Assembly (NCBI RefSeq): GCF_003584105.1
Contig: NZ_QXFO01000008.1
Coordinates: 1-64,000 of the forward strand
Length of the DNA: 64,000 bases
Reading direction: 5' to 3'
Source of the DNA: Flagellimonas taeanensis
Lineage (GTDB): Bacteria > Bacteroidota > Bacteroidia > Flavobacteriales > Flavobacteriaceae
Positions 54,149 to 63,023 of this stretch are shown here, in pieces. The position numbers were made by a program, and so were the translations under genes. The notes beneath the pieces were generated by a model. It ran no database searches and was not told the origin of the DNA. It saw nothing but the letters and a program-made list of their open reading frames with translations. Numbering within the stretch: the first letter of the stretch is position 1; every line of letters starts with the position of its first letter.

Positions 54149-55741
54149 TTACGAAGAACAATCGCACAATTTAAGTTTTGTGCCTGGTTTTAGGTTATTG
54201 CCACTAATACCGTTCCATTCTCGTAAATTTTCAACAGAAACCCCAGGATATTTTTTTGAAATGGTCCAAAGAGAGTCCCCGGACTGTACCGTATGCACTT
54301 TTGACCCACTGGCCGCAGCACTTGTGGAAGAGGGTTTGGGAGTGCTACTGGCCACATAGGGCTTTCTGGGGAAGATGGTCAATCGTTGGCCTATCCTGAG
54401 ATTGTTGCTGCGAAGTCCGTTCCAGCTTTTGATCTGACTGACCCCAACACCGTAGCGTTCGGCAATTTTGCCCAGATAATCCCCGCTTTTTACTTTGTAA
54501 CGGATCTGATCCTGTGCTGTGACCATTTCGGGCATGGTTTCCTTTTGGGATTCCAATTCCTTTTTCACAAAGGCATAGATTTGTTCCTCATTGCTCACAA
54601 ACTTGCCTATTTTTGAGGTTGGCAATCGCAACGTATAATTTTTCCCCTCTACCTTTGGGATGACATTGAGCTTATAGGCCGGATTCAGCATTTCGAGTTC
54701 CTCGGTGCTGATGTCCACCAATTTGGAGATTTGGTCAAAGGTGATCATGCTCTTGACATGCACCGTGTCCGTTTCAAAATAAGGTCTATCGGCTTTCTTA
54801 TATTGAAGGCCGTGGTCTTCGGCATATTCAAAAATGTACATGGTGGCCAAGAACGCTGGAAGATAGCCCGCCGTTTCACGTGGAAGGAACGGGCGAATGT
54901 TCCAATAGTTCTCATACCCGCCAGACCTTCGAATGGCTTTGTTCACATTGCCGGGCCCGGAATTGTATGCGGCAAGTGCCAAGTCCCAGTCGTTGAAAAT
55001 ATCATAGAGCTTGGAAAGGTATTTACTGGCCGCCTTGGTCGCCATAATGGGATCATGACGTTCATCCACATAACTGCTCACGTCGAGGCCGTACATTTTT
55101 CCTGTGCCGTACATAAACTGCCAAAGTCCTTTGGCCCCCACTCGGGACTGCGCCCTAGGATTAAGGGCAGATTCTATAATGGCGAGGTATTTGATCTCCA
55201 ATGGAATGTTCTGGTTGTCCAGTTCCTGCTCAAACAATGGGAAGTAGAACTGACTTGCCGTCATCATGCGCTGCATCAGGTCCCTTTTGCGGGTCAAAAA
55301 GGATTTGATGACACTCTCCAAAGAAGGATGGTAAACGATGTTGAACGGAGTCTTCTCGTTCATTCGTGCCAAGCGGGCCTTTAGTGTATCCGTAGGAAGG
55401 TCCACTACAAAAATGGAATCCTGTCCGGGGCCATTCTGTATTTCCAAGAGCATGTCGCTGAACAGGTCCGCACTATTGCGCAGTTCTTTCAGCCAAAGAC
55501 TATCATACCTTCTGGCCTCTTTGAGATCCTGCAGTTGGAATTTTTCCTCACCATTCTGCTCAAGGGCAACAAACTCACCGTCAATCTTAATGTTGGACAT
55601 CTTGATCGCTGGTGCCTCCTCATCAGGAAAGACAATGGAGTCCTGCTCTACCGATGGTATGGAATCCGACTCTTGGGCAAACAGAAATGGGGTCGCGGAA
55701 AGCAACGCTGCGCAGACAGCAATTTTCAATTTTTGGCTCAT
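54149..55741 (-). CDS. Membrane-bound lytic murein transglycosylase D-like, LysM
   Basis: 530 aa from the Met at 55741 (MSQKLKIAVCAALLSATPFLFAQ), which gives a signal peptide; 34 codons upstream are open but do not. The SLT domain (about 165-290) has the catalytic Glu in AIIESALNPRAQSRVGAKGLWQFM and AAYNSGPGNVNKAI. Two LysM repeats follow near the end: YKVKSGDYLGKIAERYGV-type and HTVQSGDSLWTISKKY. It cleaves glycan strands of peptidoglycan in the periplasm. First gene of the pair with DUF4837. Confidence 0.93.
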   Translation of the reverse strand: MSQKLKIAVCAALLSATPFLFAQESDSIPSVEQDSIVFPDEEAPAIKMSNIKIDGEFVALEQNGEEKFQLQDLKEARRYDSLWLKELRNSADLFSDMLLEIQNGPGQDSIFVVDLPTDTLKARLARMNEKTPFNIVYHPSLESVIKSFLTRKRDLMQRMMTASQFYFPLFEQELDNQNIPLEIKYLAIIESALNPRAQSRVGAKGLWQFMYGTGKMYGLDVSSYVDERHDPIMATKAASKYLSKLYDIFNDWDLALAAYNSGPGNVNKAIRRSGGYENYWNIRPFLPRETAGYLPAFLATMYIFEYAEDHGLQYKKADRPYFETDTVHVKSMITFDQISKLVDISTEELEMLNPAYKLNVIPKVEGKNYTLRLPTSKIGKFVSNEEQIYAFVKKELESQKETMPEMVTAQDQIRYKVKSGDYLGKIAERYGVGVSQIKSWNGLRSNNLRIGQRLTIFPRKPYVASSTPKPSSTSAAASGSKVHTVQSGDSLWTISKKYPGVSVENLREWNGISGNNLKPGTKLKLCDCSS

Positions 55742-55861
55742 TTGGACAGGGTTTGATTTTCTTGGGACAAACGAAAATGGGCTTTTTTTCCGAAAAAATG
55801 AAATTCCAGACCAAAAAACCGATTTTGCTTGGGTTCTTCCCAATAATCCCTAACGAAAAAT

Positions 55862-57052
55862 TTAGTCCAATATTGCAGCAATCCCTGGCAATGTTCTGCC
55901 CTCAAGGCTTTCCAACATCGCACCTCCGCCTGTGGACACATAACTGACCTTGTCCTCGAAACCGAATTGTTTCACAGCAGCAACGGAGTCACCACCGCCT
56001 ACGAGGGAGAATGCCCCATTTTTGGTGGCCTCGTCTATGAAATTTCCAATGGCTATAGTCCCCTTGGCAAAGCTTTCCATTTCAAAAACGCCTACGGGAC
56101 CGTTCCATAGAATGGTCTTGGAGTTTAGGATTACCTGCTTGAAAATATCCAAGGTTTTGGTTCCTGCATCCAGCCCTTGCCATCCATCAGGGATTTTGTC
56201 CACATCCACAAACTGGGTTTTGGCATTGTTGTCAAAGGCATCTGCTGCCAAAACATCAACGGGCAGGTACACTTTTACATTCTTGGCCTCGGCCTTTTTC
56301 AAGATGTCGAGGGCCAAGTCCATTTTGTCATCCTCACAAATGGAGTCTCCCACCTTTCCGCCGTTTGCCTTGACGAAGGTATAGGTCATTCCCCCACCAA
56401 TGATGAGGTTGTCCACCTTGTCCAAAATATTTTCGATGATGGTGATTTTGGAAGATACCTTAGATCCTCCCAAAATGGCGGTTACCGGCTTTTCCCCAGT
56501 TGCCATCACCTTATCGATTGCCTTTATCTCTTTGGCCAACAGGTATCCGAAGCATTTGTGGTCCGGGAAAAATTTAGCCACAATAGTCGTGGATGCATGG
56601 GCGCGGTGTGCTGTTCCAAAGGCGTCGTTCACATAAATATCCCCCAATTGGGACAGTGCTTTGGAAAAGGCCTCGTCGCCAGCTTCTTCCTCATCGTGGA
56701 AACGAAGGTTTTCCAGCAGAAGCACCTCTCCATCTTGAAGATTTGCCACTGCTTCCTCGGCAACTTGGCCCACACAGTCCTTCGCGAACTTCACTTGGAC
56801 ACCGATGATTTCGGAAACCGTATCAGCAATATGGGAAAGGGACATGTCGGGGTTCACCTTGCCATTGGGTCGCCCCAAGTGGCTCATGAGCACTGCGGAA
56901 CCACCATCTTCCAAAATCTTAACTATGGTTGGCTTTGCGGACTCTATCCTACTAGTGTCCGTGACATTGAAACTTCCGTCCAGCGGCACGTTGAAATCAA
57001 CGCGGATCAATGCTTTTTTTCCTTCAAAATTAAAATCATCAATAGTCTTCAT
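55862..57052 (-). CDS. pgk: Phosphoglycerate kinase
   Basis: 396 aa, normal length. N-terminal [36 protein letters not shown], the central [12 protein letters not shown] hinge, and C-terminal [15 protein letters not shown] with [13 protein letters not shown]. It makes ATP and 3-phosphoglycerate from 1,3-bisphosphoglycerate in glycolysis. Single gene. On the minus strand TACTTTTG at 57076-57083 is a probable -7 box. Confidence 0.98.
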   Translation of the reverse strand: MKTIDDFNFEGKKALIRVDFNVPLDGSFNVTDTSRIESAKPTIVKILEDGGSAVLMSHLGRPNGKVNPDMSLSHIADTVSEIIGVQVKFAKDCVGQVAEEAVANLQDGEVLLLENLRFHDEEEAGDEAFSKALSQLGDIYVNDAFGTAHRAHASTTIVAKFFPDHKCFGYLLAKEIKAIDKVMATGEKPVTAILGGSKVSSKITIIENILDKVDNLIIGGGMTYTFVKANGGKVGDSICEDDKMDLALDILKKAEAKNVKVYLPVDVLAADAFDNNAKTQFVDVDKIPDGWQGLDAGTKTLDIFKQVILNSKTILWNGPVGVFEMESFAKGTIAIGNFIDEATKNGAFSLVGGGDSVAAVKQFGFEDKVSYVSTGGGAMLESLEGRTLPGIAAILD

Positions 57053-57075
57053 GTAGTGTGTCTTTATGAGAGTCC

Positions 57076-57083
57076 CAAAAGTA
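57076..57083 (-). promoter_or_regulatory. Putative -7 element of pgk
   Basis: TACTTTTG on the minus strand, 24 bp before the pgk start. No -33 TTG at the usual distance. Confidence 0.4.
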
Positions 57084-57220
57084 AAGATTTCCTGCTTTTT
57101 GATCGGGAAGCTTTTGTTATATTTTTCAGGATTTGATGCTTTGTTATTGGGTTAATGGGTTATTTGGTGATTGGAGTTTCCTGCCCCAACTCCATCAAAA
57201 GAATCAAGTATAGGTCCATT

Positions 57221-57250
57221 TGTGGCAATTCGTGGAATTTGTGTCAAACC
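57221..57250. repeat. Short interspersed repeat, copy 3 (inverted)
   Basis: The reverse complement contains TTTGACACAAATTCCACGAA followed by TTGCCACA, close to copies 1 and 2 but in the other orientation. It lies in the pgk-holB gap. Confidence 0.6.
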
Positions 57251-57325
57251 ATTATCATTGAGGTTTGGAGCTTCTTGCTTCTCACAGCATCTTTTTCGCC
57301 CTTCTAAAAAATGTATCTTTGGGAC

Positions 57326-58477
57326 ATGCTTTTCAAAAACGTTTTAGGACTGGAGCATATCAAGAACCACTTGGTCACCACGGCCGAGATGGGCCGTGTG
57401 GCCCACGCCCAACTTTTTGTGGGGCCTGAGGGTTCCGGTGTCCTGCCCATGGCCCTTGCCTATTCCCAGTATCTGCTCTGTGGCAATACCGGAGGCGAAA
57501 ACGAGGGTGGGAATATGGCCTGCAACACCAAGTGCCATTCGCTGACGCATCCCGACCTGCATTTTACATTCCCCGTTTCCAATTCGGACAAGGTGAAGTC
57601 CCACGCAGTGAGCGACCATTTTTTGGACGAATGGCGGCAGTTTGTAAAGGAGCAGCCTTATGGCAATCTGTTCGATTGGTACCGATTGATCGGTATCGAA
57701 AAAAAACAGGGACAGATCGGCGTGGACGAGGCCCAGGACATGGTGAAAAAACTCTCGTTGAAATCGTACGAGGGCGGTTATAAGATCCTCATCGTCTGGA
57801 TGGCCGAAAAAATGAACGTTTCCGCGGCCAACAAACTATTGAAACTTATTGAGGAGCCTCCACAAAAAACGGTCCTGCTCTTGTTGGCGGAAGAAGAGGA
57901 ACAGATCATCAACACCATTCGGTCGCGCTGCCAAATACTGCACTTCCCCCCACTGGCCGAACAGGTAATCACCGATGAACTTATCCGACAAGGGGTGAAC
58001 CAGACCGAGGCATTTGCCATTGCCCAAGAGGCCAACGGTAATTTCAACAAGGCAATGGACCTGATGAACAAGGATTCCGAAGACTTGGTCTTTGAACGAT
58101 GGTTTGTTCAGTGGGTCCGTAGCGCATTCAAGGCCAAGGGCAACAAAGGGGCCATCCAGGAACTCATTTTGTGGAGCGATGAGGTGTCCAAAATGGGACG
58201 GGAGGTCCAAAAACAGTTCCTGAACTATTGCCTGAGTTTGATGCGACAGGCCCTATTGCTGAACTATGGCGCCAAGGAACTGGTGCACACCAAGATCCAT
58301 GTGGAGGGTTTTGACCTGAACAAATTTGCCCCGTTTGTACACGAGAACAATATTTTGGATATTGTAAAAGAGTTGGAAACAGCTATTTTTCACGTGGAAC
58401 GTAACGGAAACCCAAAGCTCATCTTTACGGACCTGTCCATAAAACTTACGCGTCTCTTGCATGCCAAGGCCGCATAA
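57326..58477 (+). CDS. holB: DNA polymerase III delta' subunit
   Basis: 383 aa from the ATG at 57326 (MLFKNVLGLEHIKNHLVTTA); a start at 57311 adds five residues. Clamp-loader component. AAA+ fold without a proper P-loop (GPEGSGVLPMALAYSQYL in place of GxxxxGKT), a cysteine group near residues 55-75 (LLCGNTGG...MACNTKCHSLTHPD) that may bind zinc, the NKLLKLIEEPPQKTV stretch and the SRC motif in TIRSRCQ. It starts a plus-strand run with DoxX and an SBF transporter. TATCTTTG at 57314-57321 is too close to the start for a usual promoter. Confidence 0.95.
   Translation: MLFKNVLGLEHIKNHLVTTAEMGRVAHAQLFVGPEGSGVLPMALAYSQYLLCGNTGGENEGGNMACNTKCHSLTHPDLHFTFPVSNSDKVKSHAVSDHFLDEWRQFVKEQPYGNLFDWYRLIGIEKKQGQIGVDEAQDMVKKLSLKSYEGGYKILIVWMAEKMNVSAANKLLKLIEEPPQKTVLLLLAEEEEQIINTIRSRCQILHFPPLAEQVITDELIRQGVNQTEAFAIAQEANGNFNKAMDLMNKDSEDLVFERWFVQWVRSAFKAKGNKGAIQELILWSDEVSKMGREVQKQFLNYCLSLMRQALLLNYGAKELVHTKIHVEGFDLNKFAPFVHENNILDIVKELETAIFHVERNGNPKLIFTDLSIKLTRLLHAKAA
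58386..58401. other. parS-like partial site inside holB
   Basis: TTTTTCACGTGGAACG matches 13 of 16 positions of the site at 63617. It lies in coding sequence and may be chance; see findings. Confidence 0.3.
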
Positions 58478-58489
58478 ATATACTGACCC

Positions 58490-58888
58490 ATGGATAATTT
58501 GATTTCAAATGCGACACAGGTTTTGTTGTTGCTTTTTTTGACCATTACTTTTTTGCAGAGCGGTATTGACAAAATGCTGGATTGGAAGGGAAATCTGGGC
58601 TGGCTCATCGACCATTTTTCCAAGTCTATTTTTAAAGGGTTTGTGCCTTTGCTCTTGGGGAGCCTATTGGTGTTGGAAATGCTTTCTGGCATCCTTTGCG
58701 GGGTGGGTGCCTTCCAGTTTGTGATAGACGGCGACAGCTCCATCGGATTTTTGGGTGCCGTGCTCTCTGCCATTACTCTTTTGATGTTGCTCTTGGGGCA
58801 GCGTGTGGCCAAGGATTATGCCGGGGCCCAGACCATTGTGGTCTACTTCATCCCCACCGTATTTTTGGTGTATTTGATGCAGGGATAG
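58490..58888 (+). CDS. DoxX-like membrane protein
   Basis: 132 aa with four membrane helices. LLLFLTITFLQSGIDKMLDWKGNLGWLIDHF near the start has the S-G-x-x-K pattern of the DoxX superfamily, and the last helices (LGAVLSAITLLMLLLGQRV, IVVYFIPTVFLVYLMQG) complete the fold. Function in this group is unclear; a quinone- or redox-linked role is known for some. It lies 12 bp after holB and is probably co-transcribed. Confidence 0.85.
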   Translation: MDNLISNATQVLLLLFLTITFLQSGIDKMLDWKGNLGWLIDHFSKSIFKGFVPLLLGSLLVLEMLSGILCGVGAFQFVIDGDSSIGFLGAVLSAITLLMLLLGQRVAKDYAGAQTIVVYFIPTVFLVYLMQG

Positions 58889-58931
58889 CATTTTCTGTTG
58901 ATCTTTGCCGCTTTACCTTGAGTATTGCGTT

Positions 58932-59927
58932 ATGCTTATAAAAAAGATCAGCAAGATTAAATTAGATCGTTTTGTGCTGGCCATCATCTTGGTAGTGGTG
59001 TTGGCCTATTTTTTTCCCGGATTGGGAAGTAGGGGCAGCCAAGTTCCTTTGGATAGCATTGTCAGTGTGGGCATATCCTTCATTTTCTTTTTCTATGGAC
59101 TCAAGCTCAGTCCGGAGAAAATCAGGACCGGATTAAAAAATTGGCGATTGCACGTACTGGTACAGTTATCTGTCTTTTTGCTTTTCCCTTTGATCGTTTT
59201 GGCCTTTCATCCCCTCTTGGGTTCTGGAGAAAGCGGCGACATCTGGTTGGCCTTTTTGTTCATGGCGGCATTGCCCTCCACAGTTTCCTCGTCGGTGGTG
59301 ATGGTCTCTTTGGCCAAGGGGAATGTTCCAGCGGCCATTTTCAATGCAAGTATCTCGGGGCTTATCGGTATTGTGGTCACACCTCTTTGGATGGGTGTTT
59401 TTTTGGAACAACAGGCGGGCGACTTTGACCTGCTGGATGTTTATACAAAACTCTTGACTGAAATCTTGCTCCCCTTGGTATTGGGCTTGTTGTTGAACAG
59501 ATATCTGGGCAAATATGCAGCCCGTTATGGCTCTTATTTGACCCTGTTCGACAAATCGGTCATTTTGCTGATCATCTACAAGAGTTTCGTGCATTCCTTT
59601 GAAGACAAGGTCTTCAGCTCTGTAGATCTTAAGGATTTCGCACTGGTTTATATCGGGGTACTGGGACTGTTTTTTCTGGTCTATTTTATGATCGGATTTG
59701 TGGCGAACAAACTTCAGTTCAGTACCGAGGATAAAATAACTGCCCAATTTTGTGGCACTAAAAAATCCCTTGTACATGGAACAGTTTTTTCCAAAATTTT
59801 ATTCCCAGCCTCTATACCCATGGGAATCATCTTGCTCCCCCTCATGCTGTTCCATGCTTCACAGATCCTTATCATTGGTGTTGTTGCTGGACGTTCTGCT
59901 TCAAGGGTTTCCACGGACAAGATTTGA
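58932..59927 (+). CDS. SBF-like (bile acid:sodium symporter family) transporter
   Basis: 331 aa from the ATG at 58932 (MLIKKISKIKLDRFVLAII); nine upstream codons are open. About ten membrane helices. FFYGLKLSPEKIRTGLKNWRLHVLVQ and ALPSTVSSSVVMVSLAKGNVPAAIFNASISGLIGIVVTPL are the typical SBF-like sections, the latter forming the unwound helix at the Na+ site. The substrate is unknown; an organic acid or anion is likely. It follows the DoxX-like gene by 43 bp. Confidence 0.88.
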   Translation: MLIKKISKIKLDRFVLAIILVVVLAYFFPGLGSRGSQVPLDSIVSVGISFIFFFYGLKLSPEKIRTGLKNWRLHVLVQLSVFLLFPLIVLAFHPLLGSGESGDIWLAFLFMAALPSTVSSSVVMVSLAKGNVPAAIFNASISGLIGIVVTPLWMGVFLEQQAGDFDLLDVYTKLLTEILLPLVLGLLLNRYLGKYAARYGSYLTLFDKSVILLIIYKSFVHSFEDKVFSSVDLKDFALVYIGVLGLFFLVYFMIGFVANKLQFSTEDKITAQFCGTKKSLVHGTVFSKILFPASIPMGIILLPLMLFHASQILIIGVVAGRSASRVSTDKI

Positions 59928-60034
59928 GTCTGGGCCGATTGAATTCTTGATCTGTTTTGATTCAAGGATGAACCTTTTGTTAATGCTTTGTTGCCTTTGA
60001 TGGTCCTATACACAAAACGATTTACATTTGCGCT

Positions 60035-60415
60035 GTGTTTATTCGCATCAGAAATAGCGTGTTCAGTAGGTTCTTTTGGGGGTTCATGTCCTTATACTTC
60101 TTGAATATTAGCGTGGATGCTCCCGATCAACTGCCCAGTCATTTTCCTGAAGACCTTTCTTTCAACGATCAGGAAAGCATTATTGAGCTCGTGGTAGAAA
60201 AGCTTCTCGGCTTTGATAACGCTATTGCCGAATGTGATGACAACGATGCTGAGGAACACAACAATCAAGGAGGTGAAAAAATCACCCTATATTTTACTTT
60301 TGACAAAAGTGGTTCCCAACCCATCTTCGGGGCCAAAAAAAAGCGACATCCGGACTTTGAACGCTTTTTGACCAACGGATTCCATCAACTCGATATTCCT
60401 CCACCCAAAACCTGA
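60035..60415 (+). CDS. Small protein of unknown function before the HAEPLYID gene
   Basis: 126 aa. The N-terminus has a short hydrophobic stretch (FFWGFMSLYFLNISVDAP), perhaps a signal anchor, then an acidic part (ECDDNDAEEHNNQGGE). The end is basic, KKKRHPDFERFL. No known domain. I believe proteins of this type regularly stand before HAEPLYID-family genes, which would make them functional partners. A TACATTTG -7-like element at 60023-60030 lies almost at the ATG, so the start may be a little downstream or leaderless. Confidence 0.7.
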   Translation: MFIRIRNSVFSRFFWGFMSLYFLNISVDAPDQLPSHFPEDLSFNDQESIIELVVEKLLGFDNAIAECDDNDAEEHNNQGGEKITLYFTFDKSGSQPIFGAKKKRHPDFERFLTNGFHQLDIPPPKT

Positions 60416-60497
60416 TTTGTTTTTCCAAAGACCGGCTCCCAATGGTTCAAACTACCACTGGGCCATCATTTCATTATTAAAAAACAAATCAAATACA

Positions 60498-61355
60498 ATG
60501 AAGTTCAAAAAAATATTGCTGCCAATCCTATTTTTGGCAGCACCATCCTGTTTGATTGCACAAATCAGCAACATAGAAAAAGACAGTTTATACCTTGTTG
60601 AGGTTGAAGACCAGAAAGAGCCTGACAAAGTTTTGCATGCAGAGCCCCTATACATTGACCTGATACGGGATCTTGGTGCAAGAAAAGGGGAAAAAGAATG
60701 GAACATAGGCCTTGGCCTGACCGATAATCTAAGTTTTGACTCCTATGAGGCCCTCATCGAGTACGAATGGGCCCCAATGGACAGGCTTGGCCTTGAAGTG
60801 GAATTGCCATTTACCTTTTATTCCTCTGTCAACGGTACCCCTAGGGAGGCCATACCTTCCAATAAATTGAACAGTATCAAAGTTGCCTTTCAATGGTCTT
60901 TTTTTGTCAACGAGCCCATGGCCACGTCAATGGCATTTGGATATATCAATGAATTTGAGTTGTCAGACTTTAAGGATTTTGGAAGGCCCCTCATCACGGG
61001 AAATGTATATAATCCCTTTTTTGTTGTTGCGAAACGATGGGGCAGCAATTTCCACTCCCTGATCTATACAGGGCCCATGTTCGAGCAGGTATTCGAAAAC
61101 AATACGTTCCATACGTCCTATGACATCAACACCAGTTTCCACTACATGATTCCTGGAACCAGGAACTTTATCGGTGCTGAATTCAACAAGACCCTCGAAA
61201 AAGATGATTTTGACATGACGCTTCGGCCACAGATGCGAGTCGGGATTGCAGACAATCTGATCATCGGAATCATTGCGGGAATACCCATTGACAGGGAAAA
61301 TGAGCGCATCAGTTCTTTCTTAAGATTGATTTGGGAACCCAAACACCATAATTAA
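60498..61355 (+). CDS. HAEPLYID family protein, outer-membrane-like
   Basis: 285 aa from the ATG at 60498 (MKFKKILLPILFLAAPSCLIAQ), which starts a clear signal peptide; the 27 codons upstream are not plausible. The name-giving sequence is HAEPLYIDLIRDLGARKGEKEWNIG. After it come alternating beta-strand patterns (LIEYEWAPMDRLGLEVELPFTFY, RMRVGIADNLIIGIIAG-like end), as in small outer-membrane beta-barrels. Function unknown. A strong terminator follows. It belongs with the upstream 126-aa gene. Confidence 0.85.
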   Translation: MKFKKILLPILFLAAPSCLIAQISNIEKDSLYLVEVEDQKEPDKVLHAEPLYIDLIRDLGARKGEKEWNIGLGLTDNLSFDSYEALIEYEWAPMDRLGLEVELPFTFYSSVNGTPREAIPSNKLNSIKVAFQWSFFVNEPMATSMAFGYINEFELSDFKDFGRPLITGNVYNPFFVVAKRWGSNFHSLIYTGPMFEQVFENNTFHTSYDINTSFHYMIPGTRNFIGAEFNKTLEKDDFDMTLRPQMRVGIADNLIIGIIAGIPIDRENERISSFLRLIWEPKHHN

Positions 61356-61360
61356 ACAGC

Positions 61361-61388
61361 AAAAAGCCCATCAGAAGATGGGCTTTTT
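61361..61388 (+). terminator. Rho-independent terminator after HAEPLYID gene
   Basis: AAAAAGCCCATC and GATGGGCTTTTT form a perfect 12-bp stem around AGAA, followed by more T. It also could end the convergent minus-strand Skp-like gene. Confidence 0.9.
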
Positions 61389-61444
61389 GTTTTTGGATTC
61401 TAGAGAAAAGTTTTAATGTAAAGTATAACCTCCTCGTAAAAATT

Positions 61445-61951
61445 TTACTCTCCGTACTTATCGTTCAAGATTTTAAGGATAGCAGCGGTAAGGTCTTGGG
61501 TATCCTCCCCATAAAGTACGGCACCACCATCGCCACCTCCCAAGATATAAGTGTAGCCATTTTCCTTTCCATATTTTTGGATCTCCTTTTTCACTTTTTT
61601 CACCAAGGAATCCATTTGGGTCTGGCTGGTCTGTTGCAGCTGTTGTTCTTCTTGCTGCAATTGTTGTCCCACAAACTGTCCGCGTTGTTGTAGCTGGGCA
61701 TATTCTTCCTGGGCATTCTTTTGCGACATTTTTTCCGCCCTGGCCTGAAAACCCTGAAGCTCCATCTGGAAGGCTTGGGAAATACTGTCCCTTTTCTTGC
61801 CCATGGCATCGGCCTTGGTCTTGAACCTTGCCTCAAGATCGATTCTCTCTTGGTAGTCATCCATCAGTTTCACGCTGTTCACGAAGCCGATCTTGTTCTG
61901 TTGGCACGCCATAGCGATCAAGGCAATGGCAAGTACTCCTAATTTTTTCAT
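61445..61951 (-). CDS. OmpH/Skp-like protein with lipobox
   Basis: 168 aa. OmpH-family pattern: GFVNSVKLMDDYQER, then a long glutamine-rich coiled coil (about 50-125), and the VKKEIQKYGKENGYTYILGGGDGGAVLYGEDTQDLTAAIL end. Skp is a periplasmic chaperone of outer-membrane proteins. Unlike classical Skp the signal ends LIALIAMAC-type at Cys16 (ALIAMACQQ), so it should be lipid-anchored. Single gene; TATTTTTGCGC (minus, 61974-61981) is a probable -7 box. Confidence 0.88.
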   Translation of the reverse strand: MKKLGVLAIALIAMACQQNKIGFVNSVKLMDDYQERIDLEARFKTKADAMGKKRDSISQAFQMELQGFQARAEKMSQKNAQEEYAQLQQRGQFVGQQLQQEEQQLQQTSQTQMDSLVKKVKKEIQKYGKENGYTYILGGGDGGAVLYGEDTQDLTAAILKILNDKYGE

Positions 61952-61973
61952 CTTTCACGTTTTATATGATGCG

Positions 61974-61981
61974 CAAAAATA
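61974..61981 (-). promoter_or_regulatory. Putative -7 element of the Skp-like gene
   Basis: TATTTTTG followed by CGC on the minus strand, 22 bp before the start codon; the common form in this window. Confidence 0.4.
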
Positions 61982-62192
61982 GAAAAGCTTTTGGAATGCT
62001 TTCATCATCTTTACAAGAACTGAAAAATTTGTTCTTTTCCAGTCATAAGGAAAATTTATGGGACATTCACTTGAAAATCATTAATGATTATTGTTTTCGG
62101 GGCGTACAGCGGGGCTCTACGACTGTTTCTTTTGGAGGCAATGGTGTTGTGGGTGTTGGGGCCAAATCATGGAACAGCGGCCGCGACAACAC

Positions 62193-63023
62193 TTATTTCT
62201 TGCGTTTGAGGATATAGATCAGGGAAGAATGTTCTTTACTGGAGACGGCTTTGATGTTGGACCACAATCCCACAAAAAATGCGTTGGGCAAATACCATTT
62301 GTTGCCTTTGTATTTTTCCGACAGCATGGATACATAAAATGCATCGAACCACATAGGCCGGATGGATGCCACTTCCATTCCGTGCCGATCAAAAAGTTTG
62401 GAGACGGAAGTTTTTGAAAAATGCCAAAGGTGTCGTGGTACATCATAACCCGCCCAATAAGATCCGTAATGTTTTGCATCGAAAGATTTGAAATTGGGCA
62501 CGGCGATGATCAATGTTCCGTCTTCTTCCAAAAGCGAAGTGATGTCGCTTATCTGATCTTGGAGGTTGGGAAGGTGCTCCAACACATGCCAAAGGGTAAT
62601 GGTTTGAAATTTTGTTCCAGAAAAGCCATCCAGTTTCGGTTCCAAAGCCACCCCTTTTTGAAGGGCAAGCTGCCTTGCTCCATCATTGGGTTCCACTCCG
62701 GCAACATCATATCCCTTGGATTGGGCCATGACCAGAAAATCCCCTGTTCCGGCACCGATATCCAATAAAGTCTTTGGATTATCATGCTGATTTTCAATGA
62801 GTTGAATCTTATTTCGGAGGTTTTTTTGTTTTACAGCCTGATAAAGTTTGTCTGTAAAGGATTTTTTGGAATCCGTATGGGAAATATAGTCCTCACTTTC
62901 ATAATATGCGGCTATATCTTCGGGTTGGGGGTTTGTGACCAACATGTCCAGATCTTCATCCAGATGCAGTTCAAAGTCTTCTTTGGAAACAGAAAAGTCT
63001 TTAGTTTTTAAAAACAACTTCAT
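62193..63023 (-). CDS. Class I SAM-dependent methyltransferase
   Basis: 276 aa. Motif I LLDIGAGTGDFLVMAQ, motif post-I VAGVEPNDGARQLA, then ITLWHVLEHLPNLQDQISDI and GTLIIAVPNFKSFDAKHYGSYWAGYDVPRHLWHFS: the Methyltransf_23 group, common in lipid, quinone and polysaccharide chemistry. The N-terminal 80 residues are charged and lack the zinc ribbon seen in some relatives. It overlaps the upstream lipoprotein gene by 23 bp. Substrate unknown. Confidence 0.92.
   Translation of the reverse strand: MKLFLKTKDFSVSKEDFELHLDEDLDMLVTNPQPEDIAAYYESEDYISHTDSKKSFTDKLYQAVKQKNLRNKIQLIENQHDNPKTLLDIGAGTGDFLVMAQSKGYDVAGVEPNDGARQLALQKGVALEPKLDGFSGTKFQTITLWHVLEHLPNLQDQISDITSLLEEDGTLIIAVPNFKSFDAKHYGSYWAGYDVPRHLWHFSKTSVSKLFDRHGMEVASIRPMWFDAFYVSMLSEKYKGNKWYLPNAFFVGLWSNIKAVSSKEHSSLIYILKRKK

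Noticed and set aside
57314..57321. TATCTTTG as the holB promoter
   Set aside because: It ends 4 bp before the preferred start codon and lies after the alternative ATG at 57311, so the mRNA would begin at or inside the coding region; not listed as a feature.
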